Below, piece by piece: positions 56,805-64,000 of a stretch of DNA of 64,000 bases. The translations under genes and the position numbers were made by a program. The stretch spans positions 806,001 through 870,000 of the forward strand of contig NZ_QRAI01000001.1 of the NCBI RefSeq assembly GCF_014336955.1, read 5' to 3'. How positions within the stretch are numbered: the first letter of the stretch is position 1; each line of letters starts with the position of its first letter. A model generated the notes under the pieces. It was not told where the DNA came from and did not search any database. It worked only from the letters and a program-made list of their open reading frames with translations. The DNA is from Saccharophagus sp. K07. Lineage in GTDB: Bacteria > Pseudomonadota > Gammaproteobacteria > Pseudomonadales > Cellvibrionaceae.

Positions 56805-57539
56805 TTGAATAAGAAGTTAGAAGAAGCGCCGCTCACATTTATTTCCGGTGAAATCCGCACGGGACCGGGCGCTATACAAAATCTTTCGATCGACTGTGTC
56901 ATTTTTGGATTTCACCAGGGACGCCTGAAAGTGTTGTGCGTGAAATACGCTATGGGCGAGCACGCAGGTCGATGGGCTCTGCCGGGTGGTTGGCTGCATA
57001 AAGATGAGAGCATCGACGATTCCGCCGCCCGCCATTTGCGCGATCTCACCGGCTTGGAAGACATCTACCTGGAGCAATTGCAGGCTTTCGGCAGCATCGA
57101 TCGAGTGCCTGGGCAGCGCATTGTGACCATCGCTTATTACGCGCTGGTGCGACCGGAGGATTATGAACTCATCATTGGTTACACCACTGATGATGTGCAG
57201 TGGCGCGATGTGGAAGAAACCTCAGGTTTGATCTTCGATCACGATCAAATTCTGCATTGTGCGCTCGACTCACTGCGCCACAAGGTTCGTCATGAACCTA
57301 TTGGTTTTAATTTGCTCCCCAAAAAATTCACCTTGTTGCAATTGCAAGAGCTGTACGAGGCAATTCTGGACGTCAAATTGGACAAGCCGAATTTCCGGCG
57401 CAAAATGATCAAAATGAAATTGCTGGTGCCGTCCGGTGAGAAGCAGCAGCATGTTGCACACAGAGCAGCAGAGTTGTATCGCTTCGACGAGGAAATTTAT
57501 AAGCGCCTGTGCGAGCAAGGGTTTACGTTTGAAGTGTGA
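56805..57539 (+). CDS. Nudix-type transcriptional regulator (NrtR/AraR-like)
   Basis: 244 residues from TTG 56805, the only start with a ribosome site (GAGGAA). N-terminal Nudix fold (LSIDCVIFGFHQGRLKVLCVKYAMGEHAGRWALPGGWLHKDESIDDSAARHLRDLTGLEDIYLEQL) with a degenerate Nudix box: RHLRDLTGL replaces the REUxEExGU acidic residues, so hydrolysis is unlikely. C-terminal winged helix at about 165-240 (KKFTLLQLQELYEAILDVKLDKPNFRRKMIKMKLLVPSGEKQQ). In this family the Nudix domain senses a sugar or NAD-related ligand and the wHTH represses catabolic operons. Its operator is not identified here. Confidence 0.9.
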   Translation: MNKKLEEAPLTFISGEIRTGPGAIQNLSIDCVIFGFHQGRLKVLCVKYAMGEHAGRWALPGGWLHKDESIDDSAARHLRDLTGLEDIYLEQLQAFGSIDRVPGQRIVTIAYYALVRPEDYELIIGYTTDDVQWRDVEETSGLIFDHDQILHCALDSLRHKVRHEPIGFNLLPKKFTLLQLQELYEAILDVKLDKPNFRRKMIKMKLLVPSGEKQQHVAHRAAELYRFDEEIYKRLCEQGFTFEV

Positions 57540-57568
57540 TTTGCAGAATTTGAAATTTTTCGCGTGAT

Positions 57569-57594
57569 AAAAAGGGAGCTTGGCTCCCTTTTTT
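57569..57594 (+). terminator. terminator after Nudix-type regulator
   Basis: AAAAAGGGAGC-TTG-GCTCCCTTTTTT, 30 bases past the stop. Confidence 0.9.
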
Positions 57595-57702
57595 ATTTTC
57601 CGTGACTTGTTCTGAATATAGCTGACGCTGTTTGCGTACTAAGCGCGGCCAACATGATTTTTCCGCTCGTTTAAATCGGCTGCCATCGAATATGGCCCTC
57701 AC

Positions 57703-58081
57703 TGTGCAACCGGAACATAGGTAACACTTTAAACCGGCAACATGGTTTACACCTTTTCTCCTCCATGCCGCTCGCATGCAGGTTCCCGTCGCGCAGTTTT
57801 CAGGTTGATATGGCCGAGCCAGTGGAAGCTGGGCAGTGGCAGACGCTCCTTCATCCTGATAACGCGTCACCCACTTATAAACCGTTTTGCGGCTTAAGCC
57901 ATAACCTCGGGCTAATTCACTGATGCTGCTTTCCTGTCGCAGCCAGTCAGCGATCAACTGCATCTTCAAATCCATCACACAAGTCTCGTTCCAGGGCATA
58001 AGCAAGTCCTCCTTGCTCATACGATACTTGTGTAACCCATGTTCCCGGTTTGTTTTGTTACCTATGTTGCCGGTTTGTACA
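57703..58081 (-). mobile_element. internally deleted IS481-like element (MITE-like)
   Basis: 379 bases. The two ends are about 50-bp imperfect inverted repeats: plus strand from 57703 (TGTGCAACCGGAACATAGGT and on to TTTACACC) against minus strand from 58081 (TGTACAAACCGGCAACATAG and on to GTTACACA). Each end holds two copies of an ACCGGxAACATxGGTxACA unit, as in IS481-family ends. Inside is only the first part of a transposase (58000-57830), so it depends on a complete copy elsewhere. Confidence 0.75.
57830..57999 (-). pseudogene. IS481-family transposase N-terminal fragment
   Basis: Encodes MPWNETCVMDLKMQLIADWL and on through SELARGYGLSRKTVYKWVTRY, the helix-turn-helix start of IS481 transposases (typically MPWNECxxMDERxxFV). 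The AGGAGG ribosome site is kept. After RYQDEGASATAQ the frame leaves the transposase and runs into the other terminal repeat; the catalytic core is deleted. Confidence 0.75.
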
Positions 58082-58087
58082 TTCTAG

Positions 58088-58123
58088 CCCCCCTCTCCCT
58101 CTGGGAGAGGGCTGGGGTGAGGG
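58088..58123. repeat. REP-like palindromic repeat
   Basis: CCCTCTCCC-TCT-GGGAGAGGG followed by CTGGGGTGAGGG, a short palindromic word family spread through many proteobacterial chromosomes. It lies directly beside the IS481-like element. Confidence 0.65.
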
Positions 58124-58186
58124 CAATGGGGTAGCACCGGCGTTTGGGAAAATTAACGTCAACTTTTTCTGGGTTGGACCCTGGCA

Positions 58187-58215
58187 AAAAAATCCCCGCA
58201 TATGCGGGGATTTTT
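58187..58215 (-). terminator. terminator after the aspartate aminotransferase gene
   Basis: AAAAATCCCCGCATATGCGGGGATTTTT is fully self-complementary with T-runs on both sides, 22 bases past the stop. Confidence 0.92.
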
Positions 58216-58236
58216 GCAGAGCAGGGAAGCGAAAAA

Positions 58237-59523
58237 TTAGTTTCCTGCTTGTGCCAGAGCTTGGCGCACAGATGCCAGTTTTACGCACAACACAAACACT
58301 TGCATGGCGGCGTCCACTTGGCTCACGGTTGGAACGGTTGGCGCGATACGGATATTGCGATCCTGTGGATCCTTACCGTAGGGGTAGGTTGCGCCAGCAG
58401 GGGTCAGTTTTACACCAGCTTCGCCAGCCAGACGCACGACTTCTTTAGCGAGACCCGGACGGGTATCGAAGGAGATGAAGTAACCGCCGTCTGCCGTCTC
58501 CCAGCTTCCCAAATCGTTATCGCTGAACGCGGCATTCAAGTGCTTCAACACGCTTTCGAAACGCGGCTTGATGATAGCGGCATGTTTTTGCATGTGCTCT
58601 TGCAGGCTGCCGGGTTTGGCGAAGAAACGCACATGGCGCAATTGGTTCACTTTATCGGGGCCGATGGTCAGGAAGCTGATGACTTTCTGGAAGCCTTTCA
58701 GGTTGTTCTGGCTGGCGCCCATAAAGGCTACGCCGCTGCCTGCGTGGGTGATTTTGGAGGTAGAGGCGAACTGCAGAACGGAGTCTTGCGTGCCCAGTTT
58801 TTCACACAGGTTAAAGATGTTGGCCAGTTGCGGCGGATTGCTGGACAGGTCGTGGATCGCGTAAGCGTTGTCCCAGAAAACGCGGAAGTTGGGGCTGGCA
58901 ATTTTGCCGAGCGCTGCAATGCGCTCAACGGTTGCGTCGCTGTATACCACGCCGCTTGGGTTGGAGTACTTGGGCACGCACCACATGCCTTTGATGCTGG
59001 AATCTGCCTTGAGCAGAGCTTCCACTTGGTCCATGTCAGGACCGTTGCTGTCCATAGGAACGTTGATCATCTCAATGCCCATCTGTTCGCAGATGGCGAA
59101 GTGGCGGTCGTAGCCGGGAACCGGACAGAGGAATTTGACTTTGCCTTCTTTGCTCCAGGCGCTGTCTGGACCATTGAGGCCGAAGAAATAGGCCGCCATA
59201 ACCGCTTGGTGCATCAGGGTTAGGCTACTGTTGCCGCCGGCGAGGACGTTGGCCGCAGGAACGCCCATGATCTGCTCGCCCAGCTTTTTGGCTTCTGGAA
59301 TACCGTCGAGGCCGCCGTAGTTGCGGGTATCTACGCCTGAATCGCTTTCGTAGTTGCCCTGCAGAATCCCATCCAGCGCATCGGACAGGCTCAATTGCTC
59401 GGCCGATGGTTTACCGCGGGTCAGGTCCAGATTCAGGTTTTGCGCCTTGATGCGGCTGTATTCTTCCGCGAGTTCGCGCTCCCATTGTTGCAATTGTGCT
59501 GGTGTCGCTTGATTGAGTTGCAA
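58237..59523 (-). CDS. aminotransferase class I, aspartate aminotransferase type Ic
   Basis: 428 residues from TTG 59523 (MQLNQATPAQLQQWERELAEEYSRI) with AGAGGAT upstream; the frame is open 43 codons more but those are not conserved and lack a ribosome site. PLP enzyme of the Asp_aminotransf family: RNYGGLDGIPEAKKLGEQIMGV, FLCPVPGYDRHFAICEQMGIEMINVPM, MWCVPKYSNPSGVVYSD, FWDNAYAIHDL, PLP lysine in FASTSKITHAGSGVAFMGAS, and arginine near NIRIAPTVPT. Cytosolic; interconverts aspartate and glutamate via the 2-oxo acids. Single-gene unit. Confidence 0.92.
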   Translation of the reverse strand: MQLNQATPAQLQQWERELAEEYSRIKAQNLNLDLTRGKPSAEQLSLSDALDGILQGNYESDSGVDTRNYGGLDGIPEAKKLGEQIMGVPAANVLAGGNSSLTLMHQAVMAAYFFGLNGPDSAWSKEGKVKFLCPVPGYDRHFAICEQMGIEMINVPMDSNGPDMDQVEALLKADSSIKGMWCVPKYSNPSGVVYSDATVERIAALGKIASPNFRVFWDNAYAIHDLSSNPPQLANIFNLCEKLGTQDSVLQFASTSKITHAGSGVAFMGASQNNLKGFQKVISFLTIGPDKVNQLRHVRFFAKPGSLQEHMQKHAAIIKPRFESVLKHLNAAFSDNDLGSWETADGGYFISFDTRPGLAKEVVRLAGEAGVKLTPAGATYPYGKDPQDRNIRIAPTVPTVSQVDAAMQVFVLCVKLASVRQALAQAGN

Positions 59524-59685
59524 GGTCGTATCCTCTGGCGTTAGACGATTGAGAAGAGTCACGTGCGATCGGCACGAAAAAAAGCGCGGCATTATAGCAA
59601 GTGCCGCGCAGTCCTTTGAGTGGTTCTGGCGATGAACTTGAAGAAAAAGCACCCAAATCGGGCATATATCCGTTGGGTGCCGGAT

Positions 59686-61239
59686 TTAGATCAACATACC
59701 GCGCAGCATAAAGAACATAAGCGCACCTAACACCGCAGATGCAGGTACGGTGATAACCCAGGCCGCGGCAATGCGGTACAGATGTTTGCGCTTGACCAGC
59801 TCCTGTTTGTAGATTTTCTTTAAGCGCTTGCGATCTTTTTTGGTCAGCGGCACTTCTTCTGGAAACTTCTTGGCCCGCTTGAGCATGGCGCGCATTTCCT
59901 CGACATCCGCAGTCTGGAAATTGCGCAGGTAAGTGCGCAGCTGGTCCTGGTCTTCAGCTTCGTGACGCTCCAGGATGCGATGCAGTTTGCTGGCGTAACG
60001 TGTCTTTAAGTATTCGCGCAGAAAACCAACGCCGCAGATGCCTCCCAGGGCAATGTGGGTTGAGCTGACGGGAAGGCCCAATTGTGACGCGATGATGACG
60101 GTAATCGCCGCGGACATGGCGATACAGTAGGCGCGCGACTTATCGAGTTCGGTAATTTCACTGCCAACAGTGCGAATCAGGCGGGGGCCAAACGCCGCTA
60201 GGCCAATTGAAAGACCGAGGGCGCCAATTGCCATCACCCACACCGGAATAGACGCCTTTTCTGATACGGATCCCGTGACTAGCGCATCCGCGATGGCTGC
60301 CAGGGGGCCAATTGCATTGGCCACATCATTGGCGCCGTGGGCGAAACTCAGAAGTGCGGCGGCAAAAACCAGCGGGACGGTGAAAAGATCATTGACCCGC
60401 TCGCGGGTGTTTTCCATGACCTGAGTCGCACGGTTGACCGAACGGCGAGTGATTTCGTACACCGCTGCGGCCACGCCCAGGCCGATCAAGGCAGCGGTCA
60501 GGGGGCCGGTTTTCCAGATATTGGAGATCCCTTTTAACACTAGGTAGGTGGTAAAGGCCCACGCCATAAAAGCCACCAGCCAAGGTACGTAAACGCGAGC
60601 GGACTGCATTACATCATCGCGATAGAGGATGGTCTTCTTGATAAGCATCAGAAGGCTCGCGGCTATAACGCCTCCCATCACAGGGGAAATCACCCAACTC
60701 GAGGCGATAGTTCCCAAGTTGCCCCAGTTGGCGATGCCCATGCCGCCAGCCGCTACACCTGCACCCAGAACCGCCCCAACAATAGAGTGCGTAGTCGATA
60801 CCGGGGCTCCAATCACAGTGGCGAAATTCAGCCAGATTGCCCCTGCGAGCAGAGAGGCGGTCATCAACCACACAAATGTTTGTGTATCACTGATCTCTTG
60901 CGGGTCGATAATGCCGGATTTAATCGTTCCCACCACTTCGCCACCGGCGATCAGCGCCCCAGCAGCCTCGAAAATGGCTGCCAATAAAATTGCCCCTCCC
61001 AGGGTCAGAGCTTTAGATCCAACGGCAGGCCCAACATTGTTGGCAACATCATTGGCGCCGATGTTCATCGCCATATAACCGCCGACTACTGCAGCAAAGA
61101 CCAACAAATAGCCGCCACTGGTTGGTGATAGGGTGAGGACATAAAAAAGGGTGAGGAGAAGATAGACAAGGGAGATGCCGTACCGGACAAACCAGTGCAG
61201 CTCACCAGATTTTGAGGTGATCATTATTGATGTTCCCAA
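59686..61239 (-). CDS. PiT-family inorganic phosphate transporter
   Basis: 517 residues (first Met at 61239; a Met 5 codons in is equally possible). Ten to twelve transmembrane helices. The duplicated PiT signature is present twice: GANDVANNVGPAVGSKALTLGGA and GANDVANAIGPLAAIADAL. A charged cytosolic loop (residues about 415-480, HEAEDQDQLRTYLRNFQTADVEEMRAMLKRAKKFPEEVPLTKKDRKRL) lies between the halves and the last helix pair. Low-affinity phosphate or metal-phosphate symport. No DUF47 partner adjacent; it lies 98 bases after the amtB-linked unknown gene. Confidence 0.93.
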   Translation of the reverse strand: MGTSIMITSKSGELHWFVRYGISLVYLLLTLFYVLTLSPTSGGYLLVFAAVVGGYMAMNIGANDVANNVGPAVGSKALTLGGAILLAAIFEAAGALIAGGEVVGTIKSGIIDPQEISDTQTFVWLMTASLLAGAIWLNFATVIGAPVSTTHSIVGAVLGAGVAAGGMGIANWGNLGTIASSWVISPVMGGVIAASLLMLIKKTILYRDDVMQSARVYVPWLVAFMAWAFTTYLVLKGISNIWKTGPLTAALIGLGVAAAVYEITRRSVNRATQVMENTRERVNDLFTVPLVFAAALLSFAHGANDVANAIGPLAAIADALVTGSVSEKASIPVWVMAIGALGLSIGLAAFGPRLIRTVGSEITELDKSRAYCIAMSAAITVIIASQLGLPVSSTHIALGGICGVGFLREYLKTRYASKLHRILERHEAEDQDQLRTYLRNFQTADVEEMRAMLKRAKKFPEEVPLTKKDRKRLKKIYKQELVKRKHLYRIAAAWVITVPASAVLGALMFFMLRGMLI

Positions 61240-61337
61240 AGGTTAGCAATTTTGAGGGTCGCTATTGTCACAAAATTGTTGTGAATGCGACACCGTATTT
61301 TGTCGACCTTGGGAAAGGTTACCGGTGGAAGGTGGAC

Positions 61338-62003
61338 CTAGAGCAACTTATTGAAGACGTCACTAAAGGCTGCGCCGCCGTTGGACTTCAGTCGGGTGAC
61401 AGCTTCTTCCAGCAAAGCGTCAGCACGGACCGGCCCTAAATACTCACAGAAGCCGATGTAAAACAAGTTGATCACGCGGCGCAACTCTTGAATCTCCACC
61501 CGCGGTACGCGGATGTGCTGGTTGTCATCCTCAAGCCAGCGTTCCATTTGGATGCGGAGATCAGTGTTGATCTTGATACGCGACAGGTTCTTCTTGACGA
61601 AGTTGCCTATGTCGATGGCCGCGGCTGATTTCACCAGGCTCAACCATTTATCCACCAGCATACAAAACGCATCAATTTCGGCGAGCGTGTAATTGACATA
61701 GGTACTGGTGCCCCGGCGAGTTTTGTAAGCGGCCAAGGCTGCTGACGGATCTGGCAAGAGTTCTTCCGCTGACTTGCTCATGGTCGCCACCAGATTCACA
61801 AGCATCTGTTTGTGGTCTTGGGGTCTGCCGATTTTTTTGACGAGATCTGCCACGTAATAACGCAGACCGAATTTTGGTTGGTCGGCGTATTGGCTTTCCC
61901 ACAAGATCAAGGCTTCCATTAATTCCGTGTCCCGTAGGAAAGGTTGCAATCCCGTGTAAAGGGCGCGTCTGCGCAAACTCATTTCGTTGTGGTTGATGTT
62001 CAT
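61338..62003 (-). CDS. unknown helical protein coupled to amtB
   Basis: 221 residues, no signal peptide or membrane segment; strongly helical (RALYTGLQPFLRDTELMEALILWE, YKTRRGTSTYVNYTLAEIDAFCMLVDKWLSLVKSAAAIDIGNFVKKNL). Its ATG overlaps the amtB stop by 4 bases, so translation is coupled. I do not recognise the family; in length it resembles DUF47/PhoU-like partners of PiT but I see no matching motif. GlnK, the usual amtB partner, is not here. Confidence 0.75.
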   Translation of the reverse strand: MNINHNEMSLRRRALYTGLQPFLRDTELMEALILWESQYADQPKFGLRYYVADLVKKIGRPQDHKQMLVNLVATMSKSAEELLPDPSAALAAYKTRRGTSTYVNYTLAEIDAFCMLVDKWLSLVKSAAAIDIGNFVKKNLSRIKINTDLRIQMERWLEDDNQHIRVPRVEIQELRRVINLFYIGFCEYLGPVRADALLEEAVTRLKSNGGAAFSDVFNKLL

Positions 62004-63337
62004 CGTTCAATATTTTCCAGATTGCTTTTGTTATAGATGGAATGTTGGATGAACTCGGGGTAGGCGACCTCCGCGTGTTCGGTGAGGTCCAACCCGCGTT
62101 GCTCGTGCTGAGGGTCAGCGCGCAAGCAGCCGATTACGGCAAGAGCTTTGAAAAGTAAAAACGCCGCCCCGAATGACCATAGGAAACAAGCTCCAACGCC
62201 CAGCAGCTGGACCAGCATGATAGAAGGGTCAAACAATTTGCCGGTCAGGAAAGCGCCCGCACATAAAGTCCCCCAGGCACCGGCAAAAGCGTGTACCGCG
62301 ACAGCGCCGACCACATCGTCCAATCCCAACCGCACTAACAAGCGTTCGCCGCCGTATGCCACAAGGCCGGCACTAGCGCCAGTCACGATCGCCCATACAG
62401 GTTCCATGGTGGCGCATCCAGCGGTGATCCCCACCAATCCCGCCAGACTGCCATTAACGGCCGCCGGGACGGTGATGGGAGAGCGACTGAGAAAACAGAA
62501 GAGGAGGACGCATGCGACGCCTGCGGAGGCTGCCAGTTGGGTGTTAAGAACTATAAGGCCTATATTGGCATCCGCTTGCAAAGTCGAACCGCCGTTAAAT
62601 CCAAACCAGCCAAACCAGAGAATAAATCCGCCCAGGGCGACGAAATTGAGGTTGTGTCCTGCAATCAGGTGAGGGCGGCCTTGCGGACCGAATCTGCCGA
62701 GTCGTGGACCGAGCGCAATAATCCCTGCCAGGGCGCACCATCCACCAGTGGAATGCACAACGGTAGAGCCGGCAAAATCAATAAATCCCATTTCCGCCAG
62801 CCAACCGCTGCCTGAGAAATAGTTGCCCCAGGCCCAACTGCCGAAGATCGGATAAATCACGGCGGTAATCACCACTGAGGCAAATAAATAAGCGGGAAAA
62901 CGCGTGCGTTCCGCCATGGCACCGCTGGCGATGGTCGCGGCGGTGGCGGCGAACATGGTTTGGAACAATAAAAAGCTGTAATCCCACGGTTCGGCATTGT
63001 GCAAGGCGAATCCGGAAAGGCCGATCCAGCCGGAAGGATTTGCACCGAACATCAAGCCAAATCCCACCAACCAAAAAAACAAGCTACCGACGCACACATC
63101 GGTGTAATTTTTCATCACCACATTAATGCAGTTTTTGGAACGCGATAAACCGCTCTCCAGCAAGGCAAAACCTGCTTGCATAAAAAACACGAGAGCGCCG
63201 GCAATGGCGACCCAGATAACATCCGAGGGTTGTTTTACGGAAGCGTCCGGCTCAGCAAAAGCCGGCATTGCGGAAAATAACAAAGCGACAAATAAACACG
63301 CGATAGACGCTTGCAACGAGCATCGGGCCAAGAACAT
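62000..63337 (-). CDS. amtB: ammonium transporter
   Basis: 445 residues. Cleavable signal peptide (ends AMPAFA) and 11 transmembrane helices, as in AmtB. Family motifs: IWVAIAGALVFFMQAGFALLESGLSRSKNCINVVMKN, FQTMFAATAATIASGAMAERTRF, DFAGSTVVHSTGGWCALAG with the first pore His, GFILWFGWFGFNGGSTL, DDVVGAVAVHAFAGAWGTLCAG with the second pore His. The C-terminal cytosolic tail is short (LTEHAEVAYPEF resembles the GlnK-contacting AYP-type motif). A sigma-54 promoter about 100 bases upstream predicts nitrogen control. Confidence 0.96.
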   Translation of the reverse strand: MFLARCSLQASIACLFVALLFSAMPAFAEPDASVKQPSDVIWVAIAGALVFFMQAGFALLESGLSRSKNCINVVMKNYTDVCVGSLFFWLVGFGLMFGANPSGWIGLSGFALHNAEPWDYSFLLFQTMFAATAATIASGAMAERTRFPAYLFASVVITAVIYPIFGSWAWGNYFSGSGWLAEMGFIDFAGSTVVHSTGGWCALAGIIALGPRLGRFGPQGRPHLIAGHNLNFVALGGFILWFGWFGFNGGSTLQADANIGLIVLNTQLAASAGVACVLLFCFLSRSPITVPAAVNGSLAGLVGITAGCATMEPVWAIVTGASAGLVAYGGERLLVRLGLDDVVGAVAVHAFAGAWGTLCAGAFLTGKLFDPSIMLVQLLGVGACFLWSFGAAFLLFKALAVIGCLRADPQHEQRGLDLTEHAEVAYPEFIQHSIYNKSNLENIER

Positions 63338-63438
63338 AAATCGGTGATTTCCTGAGCCGGTTGGACGGAATCCATGAGAGAGCTGTTACGACGACGTGCG
63401 CCAAGAATAAGCAGTGTTCCATGTTCGGATCTCGTTGG

Positions 63439-63454
63439 AGCAAGCGATGTGCCA
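63439..63454 (-). promoter_or_regulatory. sigma-54 promoter of amtB
   Basis: Minus strand TGGCAC-ATCGC-TTGCT matches the -24/-12 consensus TGGCAC-N5-TTGCW at every consensus base, 102-117 bases upstream of the amtB start. Expected to need NtrC and be on in nitrogen limitation. Confidence 0.85.
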
Positions 63455-63679
63455 CAACGGAGCATGAGGGTAGGCATTAACGCGCGAGTCGGCAAAATAT
63501 CAGCTGTTTGCCGTAAACAACCGCAAAATGCGTCATTTTGTTTGATGTTGCGAATGCTTCGGTGCACTAGGTTGGGGCGGGTATATTCTGGCGGATAAAA
63601 GTTGGTGCAGTCGTTTGCAAGTTCGGCACTGAATAACGCGTTTGCATTAAATGCTGATAACAGATGTACAGGCAAAATA

Positions 63680-63710
63680 AAACCCGGTGAGCACAGGCTG
63701 CACCGGGTTT
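63680..63710 (-). terminator. terminator after the RND gene
   Basis: AAACCCGGTG and CACCGGGTTT form a 10-bp stem with an 11-base loop, then on the minus strand TTATTTTGCC. It lies just past the stop at 63731. Confidence 0.85.
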
Positions 63711-63730
63711 ATTTGCGGGAACGATTTTAG

Positions 63731-64000
63731 CTAAACCTTGGCACTGCTTGCGCGCAATTCGATCTCCAATTGCTGTTGCTTTTTCTTCGGCGAATCAGCA
63801 AATCGACCGAGCAATTGGTAAGTGACGGGTACAACAAACAGCGTAAAAAGGGTTGCGACTATAACGCCAGCAAATAGAGTTACACCCAGTACCGCGCGAG
63901 TCTCTGAACCAGCTCCGGAAGAAATAATCAGCGGAATAGCACCGGCCAGGGTTGTAATGCTGGTCATTATGATCGGCCGCAAACGCAGTAAAGATGCCTC
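63731..64000 (-). CDS. RND efflux transporter, C-terminal fragment (window edge)
   Basis: The last 90 residues of an AcrB/MexB-type inner-membrane pump; the frame runs off the right edge. EASLLRLRPIIMTSITTLAGAIPLIISSGAGSETRAVLGVTLFAGVIVATLFTLFVVPVTYQLL is the conserved TM10-TM12 region of hydrophobe/amphiphile efflux or cation pumps. The tail ADSPKKKQQQLEIELRASSAKV is cytosolic. Proton-driven export; substrate class cannot be told from this part. Confidence 0.92.
   Translation of the reverse strand, partial: EASLLRLRPIIMTSITTLAGAIPLIISSGAGSETRAVLGVTLFAGVIVATLFTLFVVPVTYQLLGRFADSPKKKQQQLEIELRASSAKV

Larger units (their letters stand above)
63338..63730. other. amtB upstream region
   Basis: 393 bases with the amtB sigma-54 promoter (63439-63454), a GGTGCA half-site near 63563-63568 that could belong to an NtrC enhancer, and the terminator of the RND gene at 63680-63710. 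No gene supported. Confidence 0.6.

Noticed and set aside
58144-59223. Long antisense open frame over the aminotransferase gene, and a similar one over gdhA (29788-30594).
   Set aside because: The sense strand encodes well-known enzymes; the antisense products have no recognisable domain.

Overview
The window looks like a chromosomal segment of a polysaccharide-degrading marine or soil gammaproteobacterium of the Cellvibrionaceae type (Cellvibrio, Saccharophagus or Teredinibacter relatives). Three things point that way: several lipoproteins with long poly-serine linkers behind a lipobox, a concentration of plant-cell-wall enzymes (two GH11-type xylanases, one GH9 enzyme, one GH5-like protein), and typical gammaproteobacterial housekeeping blocks (miaB-ybeZ-ybeY-corC-lnt). 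No taxonomic search was run, so this is inference.

Layout. 1-8.9 kb is a damaged accessory region. A large DUF4011/SF1-helicase/Vsr-type nuclease gene, an architecture linked to phage defence, is split by an IS5-family element flanked by TTAA on both sides. A second, apparently identical IS copy lies 2.4 kb downstream with unmatched flanks next to a 5'-truncated gene, which looks like a deletion scar. An I36-inhibitor-like secreted protein and a four-cysteine membrane protein sit between the copies. 9.1-12.1 kb is a DUF350-DUF1190-glutathionylspermidine-synthase-like operon followed by a carboxylesterase. 12.1-12.7 kb is a lipoprotein gene broken by a frameshift in a homopolymer.

13.1-27.8 kb is a plant-polysaccharide cluster of exported, mostly lipid-anchored proteins: a PQQ-type dehydrogenase fused to a di-haem region and a C-terminal beta-rich module, a malectin-GH11 protein, a GH9 protein with a hydrophobic C-terminal sorting-like tail, a BACON-like/propeller lipoprotein, a second GH11 lipoprotein, a lamin-tail/CotH lipoprotein and an Ig-like lipoprotein. 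31.2-35.2 kb continues the theme with a poly-Ser DUF1592-type haem protein carrying an inserted CBM60-like module and its Tat-exported DUF1552 partner. Together they suggest xylan hydrolysis at the cell surface coupled to periplasmic or surface oxidation chemistry.

Between and after these are rnk, gdhA, an N2227-like methyltransferase, a Ser/Thr kinase convergent with a large lipoprotein, gcvP, a CvpA-like protein, a Nudix hydrolase, a degenerate GH5-like lipoprotein, dps, the lnt-to-miaB block, small conserved proteins, a Nudix-type regulator, an internally deleted IS481-like element, an aspartate aminotransferase, and a nitrogen/phosphate block (amtB behind a sigma-54 promoter, an unknown coupled gene, and a PiT transporter). 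The right edge cuts an RND transporter gene. I saw no rRNA, tRNA or CRISPR array.
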